From Closterium sp. Naga37s-1 (lineage: Eukaryota; Streptophyta; Zygnematophyceae; Desmidiales; Closteriaceae): DNA of 64,000 nucleotides. Shown piece by piece: positions 1 to 10,497 of the stretch. The notes under the pieces were generated by a model. It searched no databases. It had not been told where the DNA came from and saw nothing but the letters and a program-made list of their open reading frames with translations. The stretch covers positions 4,344,501 to 4,408,500 of the forward strand of contig CANJKZ010000078.1 in assembly GCA_947471745.1 (NCBI GenBank), written 5' to 3'. Positions within the stretch are counted from its first letter, which is position 1, and every line of letters starts with the position of its first letter. The translations under genes were made by a program, and so were the position numbers.

Positions 1-2632
1 CCCTACTCCTCTCCCCTACTCCCTTTCCCCAAGCCCTACTCCCTCTCTCGCTCCCTTACCCCACACCTTTCTTCCCCACTCCTCTCCTTACACTCACATC
101 GCGTCACCTGGGTTGCTCGCCTTGTGGTCGATGGTCAGCTGAAAGCCTCCATGGTCGCCGCATCACACGCTCTACTCCCCTCCCCTACTCCCTTCCCTCA
201 CTCCCTTCGCTCACTCCCTTCGCTCACTCCCTTCCTCACTCCCCTCCCCAGCACCCTTCTGCCCTCTCACTCTCCCGAATCCCAGTCATCTCCTCTCTCA
301 CCTGGGTTGCTCGCCTTGTGGTCGATGGTCAGCTGAACAGCCTCCATGGTCGCCGCGTCGCTCTTCCCATTCGGACCCCTGGCAATGCGAGCAAGCACAC
401 AGCGCGAGTCACCTATGTGCGCCACTATCAGCTCTGGTCCCTGCGAAAGGGGAGGTAATGCAGCAAGGGACGGGAGGTCGGGCAATGCAGGCGAGCACAC
501 AGCGCGAGTCCCCTGTGTGCGCCACTATCAGCTCTGGTCCCTGAGAAAGGGGGCAAGGCAAAAAGGGAAAAACAGTAAGGAGGTGACCCCTGGCAGTGCG
601 AGTGAGCATGCAGTGGGAGTTACCTATGTGAGCCCTGAAACGTGGGGCGAGGGGATGGAGAGAGATGAAGGGAGGGTTGTGTGGGGGTTGGGGTAAGGAG
701 AGAGAGCACTGATCACCTCGCTCACATGCTCCTCGCTGCCTGAGTGGCTGACCGCAGAAGCAAGCCCACATGCGCCCCAGCCACACAAGAAATCAGCCAA
801 TACACGAAGCAGCACACAGGCAGGCAAGAAACCCACCCACCCAGCAACCCAACGTGCGGAGCAGCAGAGAGAGAAAGGCAACTCACGGGGGAGACAGGGA
901 GAGGACGACTCATGAGGCGGAGGGCGACCACAGCAGTAGATCCGCTGTCCCTGTTTTGAAACAGGTCCTTCCTCAGCTCCTCGTCAATGTCCCCAAACAC
1001 ACCCCCAAACACCCCCAGATGCTTCACCCAACGACTAGAGCAGCAACGAGAGAGAAAAAGGTGACTCACGAGGCGGAGGGCAACAACTGCAGTAGACCCG
1101 CTGTCCCTGTTGTGAAACAAATCCTTCCTCAGCTCCTCGTCTATATCCCCAAACACGCCACCAAACACCCGCGCCCACACGTCCCGCGCCGCAGCCCCGT
1201 CCACGTGGGCGAGCTCGTTCTGGGTGTGCTGCACGGCTGTGTTGAGTCGCTCTGGCAGCTGGTCGCGAGCTGTCTTGGACACGTAGTGGCCCGACAAGCC
1301 GTGCCCGTCAAACACCCCCACCAGCGCACTGCCTCTTTCCCCACTTGTGCTTGTGACTATCAGGTTCTGTGGGTGGGGAACACGGGAGGATGTGGGGGAA
1401 TGAGCGCCAGGATGCGGGAAAGGAGATGCAGGGTTGAGCTGTCTTGGACACGTAGTGGCACAACAGCCCGTGCCGGTCAAACACGCCCACCAGCGCACTG
1501 CCTCTTTCCCCAGTTGTGCTTGTGACTATCAGGTTCTGTGCATGGGGTAAGGGGGCGTGGGGAAGGGTGGGAGGATGGGGGGATGGGGTGTCCACACGTC
1601 GCAGGCCACATTGTTGACTTTTTTCCTGACTTTCCACTGGCGAGTCCTGCATCTTGACAAACATGCCCTTGCTCGCCATAGCTCCACATACACGACTGAA
1701 CCCACTGACTTTTCTGACCTCTGTAACGCAAGTGCTGGGTATTGACATGCTCTTTGTGCGATGGATGTGAAACTACTGACTTTCTTGTAAAACAAGTGCT
1801 GAATCTTGACATACGCCCTGCCATCAACGCAAGGAAACGGCAGTTGCGGAACAACACCCGCAGCCTTGATCCCTCTGTGGCAATTGTTACGTTAGGTCTT
1901 GACGTGCGGTTGTACTTTGGATGGAACAACACCCACAATGTTGAATCTACTGACTTTTCTGACCTCTGTGAGGCAAGTGTTGAGTTAACATACACCCTTG
2001 CCTTGAATGAAACAACTCCCAAATGACTTTTCTTGGCATACACCCTTTGATCAACACAAACAAGACAGACAGTTTTGTTCACCTCTGACTTTCCTCACCT
2101 CTGACTTTCCTCACCTCCGTGGTTAGTGCTGCGTCTTGCCACACACCCTTCAGGCCGGGCTGCACAAAAATACCGAGTTCCTGGAGGGCCGTGGGAAAGC
2201 AGTACCGGACAACACTCACACTTCTGACGTTCCTCACCTCTGGCAAGGTCTGGGCCGAGTCTTGACATGCACCATCCGATTAACGCAGTAAGGACAACAC
2301 TCACACCTCTGTCTTTCCTCACCTATGGCGCAAAGGCTGAGTCTTGACATACTCCCTTGAGGCCGGGCTGCACAGAGATCACCTCGTTCTTGGTGGACCC
2401 TGGCAGAGCAGCACGGGACAGCACTCACACTTCTGACTTTCCTCACCTCTGGCGCAAGGGCTGAGTCTTGACATACGCCCTCCGATCCGATTAACGGAGT
2501 TGGAGGCAACACCTGCACCATTTGACTATTGTCTTTTCTCACCTCTGTGGCAAGTGCTGAGTCTTGACATACGCCCTTCAGGCCGGGCTGCACAAAGATC
2601 ACCGAGTTCTTGGTGGACCCTGGCGAAGGCAT
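1..2632 (-). CDS. Protein phosphatase 2C, plant clade-E-like, 3' partial
   Basis: Metal-dependent Ser/Thr phosphatase (PPM family). Three exons can be read on the minus strand. The first, about 2543-2632, encodes a stretch ending KGVCQDSALATE, comparable to the GxNQDA motif of clade E PP2Cs. The second, 1070-1366, carries ALVGVFDGHGLSGHYVSK, the DGHG metal-binding signature, and ends SGSTAVVALRL. The third, 302-440, carries LIVAHIGDSRCVLARIA, the GDSR motif, and then QLTIDHKASNP, matching the LTVDLKPxxP stretch of clade E enzymes. Junctions are in phase: GAG/AAC, CTC/GGA, and a trailing G at the last donor (GTGAGA). The remaining C-terminal exons, with the last metal-binding Asp, lie beyond the left edge. 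The first exon may begin at ATG 2632 or at an acceptor just inside it, so the N terminus is not settled. Every intron contains partial copies of neighbouring exon edges. Family assignment is strong; the exact subfamily is inferred. Confidence 0.85.
60..170 (-). repeat. Downstream copy of PP2C exon 302-440 3' edge
   Basis: About 55 bases around 107-165 repeat the end of the exon at 302-440 (the QLTIDHKASNP part) together with its donor site. The real exon keeps the full GDSR motif; this copy has only the last third. The pyrimidine-rich CTCCC stretches on both sides are simple-sequence intron filler. Confidence 0.75.
455..660 (-). repeat. Two upstream copies of PP2C exon 302-440 5' edge
   Basis: Segments near 475-545 and 575-640 repeat the first half of the GDSR exon. 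They encode LIVAHTGDSRCVLACIAR and a more decayed FRAHIGNSHCMLTRTARG. The first copy keeps an acceptor-like CAG. Both stop before the second half of the exon, so they look like duplications spanning the intron-exon junction. Confidence 0.75.
880..1020 (-). repeat. Downstream copy of PP2C exon 1070-1366 3' edge
   Basis: Encodes FGGVFGDIDEELRKDLFQN followed by DSGSTAVVALR, the last third of the DGHG exon. The donor GT of the real exon (GTGAGT) is changed to AT here, so this copy would not be spliced at the equivalent place. Confidence 0.8.
1440..1540 (-). repeat. Upstream copy of PP2C exon 1070-1366 5' edge
   Basis: Repeats the acceptor and first third of the DGHG exon, with one damaging change: the conserved GVFDGHG reads GVFDRHG. 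The loss of the metal-binding Gly suggests this is not the functional copy. Confidence 0.8.
1560..2490 (-). repeat. Array of PP2C first-exon 3' edges with donor sites
   Basis: At least seven degenerate copies of the stretch VCQDSALAxE plus its GTGAGG-like donor, spaced roughly 100-170 bases apart. The copies near 2330-2400 and 2120-2200 extend further upstream to include VQPGLKG; the others hold only the last 10-12 codons. All lie downstream (minus sense) of the source exon at 2543-2632. Confidence 0.7.
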
Positions 2633-2639
2633 TGGGGGG

Positions 2640-5018
2640 GAGAAAGAAATGAGTAGAATGATACGGAAAGAGATTCAGTTGGAGCTAATACTTCGATCCC
2701 GGACGGACACAAGACGAATAAGAAAACGGAAGCGATTTTAAGAAAGAGACAACAGCGTTGAGGTATTCGCTCACGTCGGAATGAAATGGGATCGATTCTT
2801 GCCATCACTCTTAGCCGTCAAATGGTTACGAGCGGTGTAACAGAAGCCTCACCTACGTCTTTGTTGATAACCCCGTCTTTAGATGATCCGCTTCCCATAG
2901 TGAACCGAGTGTCGTCAGCTCTGATGCGTGGGATGAATAAGATTGTACACCAGCAACGACTGCTGAGAGAGTGCTTCTTACAGACTACAGCTCGCTAGTA
3001 ACGACTGCTGAGAGTGTAGTTCGCTATAATTACAGGCTAAACACAGCTGTAATTCTTTTAGTAAAAGCTGGAGTTTAACTCAGATGGCTGCAGAACCTTG
3101 GAAGGTCTTAAAGCATGTAGTGCCTGGAGGTACGAGCTCCAGAGAATGAATACTGGGCTGCTGCGTTTGGCAGGGTGTCGATTCAGGGATGCCTGGGTGA
3201 GCAAGGACACAGATGACGGAGAAAACAACAAAAAAAGGAAGCTGTAGTCGAGGAAAACAAAACTCGAAGAGAACAGACATCAATTGATTGTAGATGAATT
3301 CGAGCGTTAGTTGTGCAGGAAATTGACTGTTGAAAGTGATAAGAAAAGGAGCTGTTTTGCGGAGAAAGGCCGAGTGATCTGAGGAAACAATTTGTGCAAA
3401 ATCCATGCAGACAAAACCGAACTATAATCTAATTCATAAAGGTATTTAACATGCCACACATCTCGGAAGTGTCTTGAAAAGGTGACAGGTAGACGCGTAT
3501 TGAAGCAAAAAAAATAGTATTTCTGCAGCAAATGCACGAGCTAGGACGACAAATGGTACTCAGCGTAAGACACGCGCTAGGGAAAAAGTACTGGAAACTG
3601 CTTACGTTTCGCACTCAGCGACTAGAGGTAGTGACAGGCTAGCGATTCTTCGGGTAATAACGGAATCGTACCGAAGCGTCGGATAGAAACGTCTGTGATC
3701 TGAATTCACACAGCGGTGCGCGTAGGCCTTCACTAGTTACCTAAGATGCTCAGATAATCAATGCAGCACTGCACCTAGAAAACTCCACACTCATTCCCAT
3801 CAGCTTAAATTTCATCCCCTGTTGTCTCGGCACAGCGTCGCAGGAAGAGTCTAGGTGATCGTGCATTCGCTCCCTGCATTCGCCAGGCAAGTTTGTCGCC
3901 AGGCAGCCAGTTCGTCCGTCGCAGAAAGGCAGGCGACGTCCCCCTTCGTCGAACCTGAGTCAAAGACCAGTCAGCTTCCGTGCCATGCCCTTTCAGATTC
4001 TCTCTGCGACGTTGACGATGTCGAGTCAGCGTGCGGTGTGCTTGACTTCTGTGACTGACGAATGAACAGTCGGTTAGCGAACGTGCAAATCCTTCGCCGA
4101 ATCACTCCGCCAGTTTATTGGCTGCTGATAATCGCCCAAACGCGCCTGATTGGTTAGCCGTCGCCTTTCCGCAACAGCTGGAAACTCCTTAAATGCATAC
4201 CCTGAAGTACAGTGACCAGCTTTGAAGTGTAGCCCACTCTAAGAGTAGTGCTTAATTCTTAGACTACTCCCCCAGCCAGCCACTACCATACCAGGAGCAC
4301 ATATGTCATCGTATAGATGCTAACTTATTGTGTATGATTTTTTTTTAGCACGTCAGGTGCATACATTGCCACAATGCTATAACATAAAAAACTTGAACAA
4401 GGTAGTTCCATAATGAAAACAAATGGTGATTGAACCATTGTTGTATACAATACGGTAGATGCTGAGCCAGGGCCTATCTTTGGATTTTGGCTACTCATGA
4501 TTAGAAGTGTAGCCATTTTCAAAACCCTTCTGAGCAGTGTGCCCTTTTTGGTTACACTGATGGATCAGTGTAACTTGAAGTTTTGAAAATTTTACCCAAC
4601 GGCATCAGTGTCAGTATTTTTTTTTACCCTGATTGTACAGTATGTTATAATACGTAGCTTAGTGGGGAGGAGAAAGCTTAGGAGCCATGGCTAGGGTGTG
4701 AAGCTATGCATGACTGTCGAGGGAAAAGTCGAGAAGGAGAATGGTTTCACTATAGAAAGTGGAGTACAAATAGGGTAGGAAATGTGAGTACACAACCAAG
4801 CAGGAAGTTAGGATAACTATACTAAGGTTAGAACTACATGCAGTTATAATATAATTCTGACACAGTAGGCAGTTGTGTGTTCCATATGAAACCGAAACAT
4901 GCTAGTCTAGGGTGATTTGCGATAGAATCTGCTGTGACAGACGAATCTCTGCCATGATAAATCGAATTTGCATATTTCTCTACTATGATAGGTCGAATAT
5001 GCATGATATCTTCTGTGA
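2640..5018. other. Gene-poor interval, no coding region recognised
   Basis: No open frame here resembles a known protein or shows splice-site support. It is less GC-rich than the flanking gene and repeats. The only structure I can point to is the palindrome at 4553-4574. The upstream exons or promoter of the PP2C gene may lie here but could not be identified. Confidence 0.4.
4553..4574. repeat. Palindrome TTACACTGAT...ATCAGTGTAA
   Basis: An almost perfect 10-11 bp inverted repeat with a short centre. The same arms recur at 34901-34923. In both places an (A/T)TTACCC motif follows within about 40 bases. Confidence 0.6.
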
Positions 5019-5555
5019 TACCGTCATCGCCCGGATAGTAGACATATATGTCTTATCTCGTACACTACTCAAAATTCTTAGCTTATCTTGTATTTGGGAT
5101 GGTTTAGGGTGTCTTATACGTCTTATAAATGGAAAAAAATATAAGTACTCTGTAACATTTACCAAGTGTGTAGAAACCACCCAAAGGCCAGATTCATTGA
5201 AACAGGACGACCTCGGTGGTGATGCATGCAGCGCCCCCACTTGCCACGTGAGGGATGCAGCAAAGCTGCCACTGCTGGCAACATCCCTCCGTGCTGGCAG
5301 CATCTAATGATGCGGCCAGCGTCGTTTTGCTCCCAGCAGCGCATGGATGCTTCCAGAACGCTGCTGGCAGCACGATGGCAGCGTGAGGGCTGTCATGGGC
5401 TGTCCTCTACGAGGAGATTCCTTGTAGAAGAGCGGCTCGGCACCTTTGGAAGGGGCACTCCGGCTGGGGGGGGTAGTCGGGCTTGAGCTTCATTTGGTGC
5501 TCAAGGAGGTTGGGATCTCAACTCAACCTTTGCTCTCGGCAGGCTTACCGTAACC

Positions 5556-7735
5556 ATGCGCAGCAAAGTCCCCATAGGCATGTCCTCACCTCGCCCTCAC
5601 GTGCAGGTGAATAACTATGGGCGAATTAACTCGCCCGGTGATGACATCCGTGTAGCCATGGCGAAGAATACGCGCAAGGCAGGAACATCTACCGCCGCCT
5701 CCGGTGCGAGCTGTGACGGGGACGACGGCGATGAAGAACATGGCGACGAGGGCGACGAAGAACACGGCGACAACGTCGAGGAGGATTGGCCGGAGAACGG
5801 CCACGACGACAGCGCTTCGGGGGATGAAATAGCTCCTGCCGACATCGACGAGGACGACTGGTGGAATCGGCCGGTTGGGAGTGAGGACGAAGTGGAAGAG
5901 TGGCGGGCTGGTGATTCGGACAACGACGAGTGTGCTGATGCTGATGGTGAGCACGCGAAGGCAGCGGCGTATGCAATGGGAGCGACGGTGGATGCGAATG
6001 CGGATGCTGACGATGAGGCTGATGCGGAAGCGAGGACGGAAGAGGAGGCGGAAGCGGATACCGATGCTGTTGCGCCCGCGGATGTGGCCGCAATTGCGGA
6101 TGCGGATGTGGATGCTGTGGCGGAGGCGGATACGGATGCTGCGGAGGGAGGTGCTGATGCTGTCCCCCTTGACGGTGAAAACTCCGGTGACGACCCGTGG
6201 AACATCACGAGTGACGACGATGTTCTGCTTCTTAAGCGGAGGCTGCGTCATCGCCTACAATCCAGGCCGAAGCGTGCCCGTGTGGTGCTCTCTGATGATG
6301 ACAGTCCGGGGGAGGAGCGTCAACCGCGCATCACTGCTGCAGACAAGGGGAAAAGAAAGGTCGCGGAAGCCCCTGCTAAGGCCACCGTTCGTCGCCGCAC
6401 AAGCAACAAGAAGCGGAAGAACGACGGCGACCCCGGATCCAGCACGGGTGCTGCTAAGAAGAAGAAGAAGAAAACGCCAAACAAGGACGACATCGTGGTC
6501 AAAGAGGCGCTCGGCAGCGACGATGACTACGCGGAGGCTGCAGGCCCGATTCCTTCATTCCCTGAGAAGGCGAAGCCAAAAGACCCCACCCTCCATAATC
6601 CCAACTCCCGTCCACCTTCCCCTCGCAGCAAGGACAGTAAGAAAAGGCGACGCGGATGGACCGTACGCAAGAAGCTCAAGTGGGCCCGCCGCTACCACGA
6701 GCTCGGCTCCTTGAAGAAGACAGCCTTGGAATCTACCGCATCCATCGCCTACATCAGGCGCTGGTGTGCGGAGGCGGCTGCGGGCGTCTACAAGGGAGCG
6801 GCTAACTGCCGCAAGCGGATGCACTGGGGGGGCCGCCACGCACACTACCCAGACATGGAGGCGGCGTTGTGCCGCTACGTCTGCTTGCAGCGCGCTAATG
6901 GGGTGGCGATCTCGGTGAAAGACACCCAGAAGTGGAGCCGCGAGTGGATGAAGAAACACCACCCCGGCAAGAACTGGAACGCGAGCTCTCACTGGAGCCA
7001 GCGTTTCCATGACCGCTAGAACCTGGTCATGCCTGTGAAGACCAAGGTCGGCCAACGGTTATCGGCTGGTGAGTGGTAAAGGCCTTGAATTCGCGCTCGA
7101 TGCTTGACTGCATGTTCCTCGCCCTTTGTTTCTAACCATCCCCTCCTGCCGTGGCGTGTGTTCCCTTTGCAGAGTGCGCTAAGGACTGCAAGTCGTTTTG
7201 GAAGTTCGTGCGCATCAACAGGGCGCGGCACAACATCGACCTGGCCCGCATCATCAACGCGGACCAGACGCCCCTCTTCGTTGAGATGCCGGCCGAGAGG
7301 ACGATCGAGCGCCATGGCGCGCGCTCGGTCCCAATCCGCACTACAGGATACGAGAAGACTCGGCTCACGGTGATGCTCGCGTGCACCGCATCCGGGGAGA
7401 AGCTGCGCCCGTGGGTTTGGTTCAAGCTGAAGAACGTGCCCAACAGTGAGATTCCGGAAGGTAAGCTCAAGGAATTCGGGAGCCGTAAGCTTGATGAGCT
7501 TGGCCTCCTTGGCTGACGCCCGTCTATCCCCTATGTGCCTCGCAGGAATCGTATTCCAAGCACAGAACAACGGATGGATGGACGAGAGCGCCGTGCAGAC
7601 CTGGCTGACCAAGGAGGTGCTGCCCCATCTGAACCCCCAGCGCGGCCAGAACGCGAGGCGTGCGATGCTGGTGTTGGACTCCTACCACTGCCACATCACC
7701 CAGGCCATGCTTCAAGCTTACCGCACGCACAACAT
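5556..7735 (+). pseudogene. Pogo-like transposase, copy 1, N-terminal and central part
   Basis: Cut-and-paste transposase of the CENP-B/pogo class, now dead. Residues about 30-220 are strongly acidic, with long runs of D, E and A. A Lys/Arg-rich nuclear-localisation-like stretch follows. A CENP-B-type helix-turn-helix DNA-binding region occupies roughly residues 360-487 (from GWTVRKKLKWARRYHELG on). TAG at 7017-7019 replaces a Trp codon preserved in copy 2. An intron-like gap (GTGAGT near 7069 to CAG near 7172) leads into the DDE domain, with the first catalytic Asp in NADQTPLF. A second intron (7462-7546) precedes the block containing LDSYHCH with the second Asp. Copia A interrupts the frame at 7736. 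The third Asp (QPLDVSIN) lies across the later insertion at 22189. Spacing from second to third Asp is about 35 residues. Confidence 0.85.
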
Positions 7736-7865
7736 TGTTAGAATGTGAGCGAATGAATGACTGAACTAGAAAGCAGGTGGGTACAAGTAGGAAACTTAAA
7801 AGTGTTGTACCCTATAAGAACTACCCCACTACAGCCTAAACAGACTAAAGCATATAAGTTTGACA
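7736..7865 (-). repeat. 3' LTR of copia A
   Basis: 130 bp, reading TGTCAAACTTATAT to ATTCTAACA in element sense. Differs from the partner LTR at 14587-14715 by about four changes including one 1-bp indel. Confidence 0.92.
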
Positions 7866-8252
7866 CACCCCCATAGGCAAAGTGGGGGAGAACAAGAGGT
7901 CACAAGACCAGTCAAGAAAGGCAAAACAAGCTCAGGGTGGATCACAAAGTCACCATGCAGTCTGAGCACAAGCAAATGGCCACAAGGCCAGTTCACATGC
8001 AGAGTTATATAAAGGAAAACAAACAATACAATGAACACAACCTAGCAAGTGTAAGCATGTAGGTATATGTATAAAGAGTACAGTACAAGCAGAGTCAAGA
8101 AGTAAGTAAGTGAGGCACAGTAGGCACAAGACCTAACACAGTACAGAAACGCTGAGGATCACAAGGCTGAAGTGCCTTGGTGAAAACATCAGCAGTGTTG
8201 GCCTGAGAGGCCACGTAAGCAAGGCGAAGCTGGCCACGCTGCTGTAACTCTC

Positions 8253-8489
8253 TGTCGCAATATATATTTATATATGTTTTTAACTGCCTGTAGCTTTAGC
8301 TCTAGTGTAGTTATGTTTCCTTGTTGTTGGTGGTGCACCCTTGCTAGTTTGCTATATGTACCTTGTGTGCTATAGTGAACAACATACATTCTCACTTTCT
8401 CTTGGCCACGATTCTCTCGACACCCGCTTGGCCTAGGCTTCTAAGCATAGGCCCTAAACCCGGTTCCTAGTTAATTTACTATTGTAACA
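8253..8489 (+). repeat. 5' LTR of element F
   Basis: 237 bp, TGTCGCAATATA to ATTGTAACA. An AT-rich segment TATATATTTATATATG near its start could serve as a TATA region. Confidence 0.93.
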
Positions 8490-9224
8490 TGGTATAGAGC
8501 GATTAAAATCCTGACCTAAGTTAATGGGCCCACCCAATCGCGGCACGGCGCTCGCTGCGACGGGCGCGGCGGCGAGCTGGCCGCGTTTCCCTCGTTGCCA
8601 GCCCGTCGTTTCTTCCCTCGTCGCCTGCCCGTCGCCAGCCCGTCACGTTTTCCCCCGTCGCCAGCCCGTCGCGTTTCCCCCGTCGCCAGCCCGTCGCGTT
8701 TCCCTCGTCGTCAGCCCGTCGCGTTTCCCCCCCGTCACCACCTCTGCCCGCGCCTACGCCTGCCGCCGAGTTTGCGCGAGAGTGGGGAAAGGAGGGGGGG
8801 GCAGCATCGGGAATGAAGGGGACGGCGTCCGTGGCGGTCGTCGCGGCCCTTCCCCCCCCGTCCCGTTTTCTTCCCTCCCGTCGCCTCGCTCCGCCCATCG
8901 CACTCCCCCGGCCCCCTGCCCGTCACCCACCCCGTCGCGACTTTTTGCGTGTGCAACGGCGGTCGCTGTGGGTGGGAGAGGGAGGAGGGGAAGGGATTGG
9001 CGACGGAACTCTGTGGGGGGGAGTGGGAAAGGGGGAAGGGAGTGGCGGCGGAATGCTGTGGGGGAGAGAGAGGAAAAGGGGGAATGGAGTGGCGGCGGAA
9101 CACCAGCGATCACCGCCAGCGCACCGGCGATCGCACCAGCTCTTGCGCGCCTCCTACCGTCATATCCCGCCCAGCCTGTAGCCCGTCTGCAGCTCGTCCC
9201 ACCCGTCGCGCCCCATCAGCACCA

Positions 9225-9608
9225 GGCTTCAGCACCAGCGCCAGCCGCCAGCACCAGGCACCAGTACCAGCGCCAGCCACCAGGCCCCGGCACCAGGCAC
9301 CAGCACCAGGGCCAGCCGCCAGCACCAGGCACCAGCACCAGGGCCAGCCGCCAGCACCAGGCACCAGCACCAGGGCCAGCCGCCAGCACCAGCACCAGCA
9401 CCAGGGCCAGCCGCCAGCACCAGCACCAGCTCCAGGGCCAGCCGCCAGCACCAGCATCAGCACCAGGGCCAGCCGCCAGCACCAGCACCAGCTCCAGGGC
9501 CAGCCGCCAGCACCAGCACCAGCTCCAGGGCCAGCCGCCAGGACCAGCGCCAGCACCAGGCACCAGCACCAGTGCCAGCCGCCAGCACCAGGCACCAGCA
9601 CCAGGCAC
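9225..9608. repeat. Degenerate CCAGCACCAG/GGGCCAGCCG repeat in element F
   Basis: Short-period GC-rich tandem sequence built from CCAGCACCAG and GGGCCAGCCGCC units. It gives long open frames in several phases on both strands, none protein-like. Confidence 0.85.
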
Positions 9609-9833
9609 CAGCCCTACCTGTGACCAGCAGCCCCACCTGTGACCAGCAGCCCCACCTGTGACCAGCAGCCCCACCTGTGACCAGCAGCCCCACCTGTGAC
9701 CAGCAGCCCCACCTGTGACCAGCAGCCCCACCTGTGACCAGCAGCCCCACCTGTGACCAGCAGCCCCACCTGTGACCAGCAGCCCCACCTGTGACCAGCA
9801 GCCCCACCTGTGACCAGCAGCCCCACCTGTGAA
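9609..9833. repeat. 19-bp minisatellite CCCCACCTGTGACCAGCAG, about 12 copies
   Basis: Nearly perfect head-to-tail repeat inside element F, with almost no divergence between units, implying recent expansion. Confidence 0.93.
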
Positions 9834-10259
9834 GAACTGGACAGGGACCATCGTGGGTGGGGAGGGGACTGGAGGAAGAAAGGGGGGGAGGGAGTGCGGT
9901 TCTAGGGGGTGGTTGAAATGGGGGGTGAGGTTACAGGGGGTTAGTTGATTGGGGGTGGGGATGTGGGGGTTAGTAAGAGGGGACGCTGCGGCCACCCCCC
10001 CACCTCCACTCCTCATCCCCCACTCGACCCCCCCCCTGTGTAAAAGGGGGTTAGTAAGAGGGGACGCCGCGGCCACCCCCCCACCTCCTCTCCTCATCTC
10101 TCACTCACCTCCTCCTTTGTTCTTATCTCCTCTCCTCTCCTGTCTCTCTCTCGCCTCCTCCTCCTCAATTACCTCTCTACCGTCTTTCACAACGCCTACA
10201 ATACCCCTTCAGGGGGTGAGACTTACTCTAGCTATGTGCTGCAGGCAGTTAAGGGGGTG

Positions 10260-10496
10260 TGTCGCAATATATATTTATATATGTTTTTAACTGCCTGTAG
10301 CTTTAGCTCTAGTGTAGTTATGTTTCCTTGTTGTTGGTGGTGCACCCTTGCTAGTTTGCTATATGTACCTTGTGTGCTATAGTGAACAACATACATTCTC
10401 ACTTTCTCTTGGCCACGATTCTCTCGACACCCGCTTGGCCTAGGCTTCTAAGCCTAGGCCCTAAACCCGGTTCCTAGTTAATTTACTATTGTAACA
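10260..10496 (+). repeat. 3' LTR of element F
   Basis: 237 bp; differs from the 5' LTR at one visible position (AAGCCTAGG versus AAGCATAGG), so the insertion is young. Confidence 0.93.
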
Positions 10497-10497
10497 C

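Larger units (their letters stand above)
8253..10496 (+). mobile_element. Non-autonomous LTR element F inserted in copia A
   Basis: 2,244 bp with two 237-bp LTRs (8253-8489 and 10260-10496) that differ at one visible position. A perfect 5-bp duplication CTCTC (8248-8252 and 10497-10501) flanks it. PBS TGGTATAGAGCG starts at 8490, and a polypurine tract AAGGGGGTG ends at 10259. The interior has no gag, protease, integrase or RT. It is GC-rich low-complexity sequence, a degenerate CCAGCACCAG array and a minisatellite. The long plus-strand frame starting at 8524 is compositional, with no domain. It resembles a LARD/TRIM-type passenger element that must borrow a copia machinery; its LTR is unlike those of A-D. 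Confidence 0.9.

Noticed and set aside
5613-6251. Minus-strand frames opposite the pogo acidic domain
   Set aside because: Periodic GAT/GCG codons on the sense strand make the antisense open by composition.
8524-9642. 372-codon plus-strand frame and several overlapping minus-strand frames
   Set aside because: Low-complexity GC-rich and CCAGCACCAG repeat sequence inside the non-autonomous element F; no domain, and frames are open in several phases at once.
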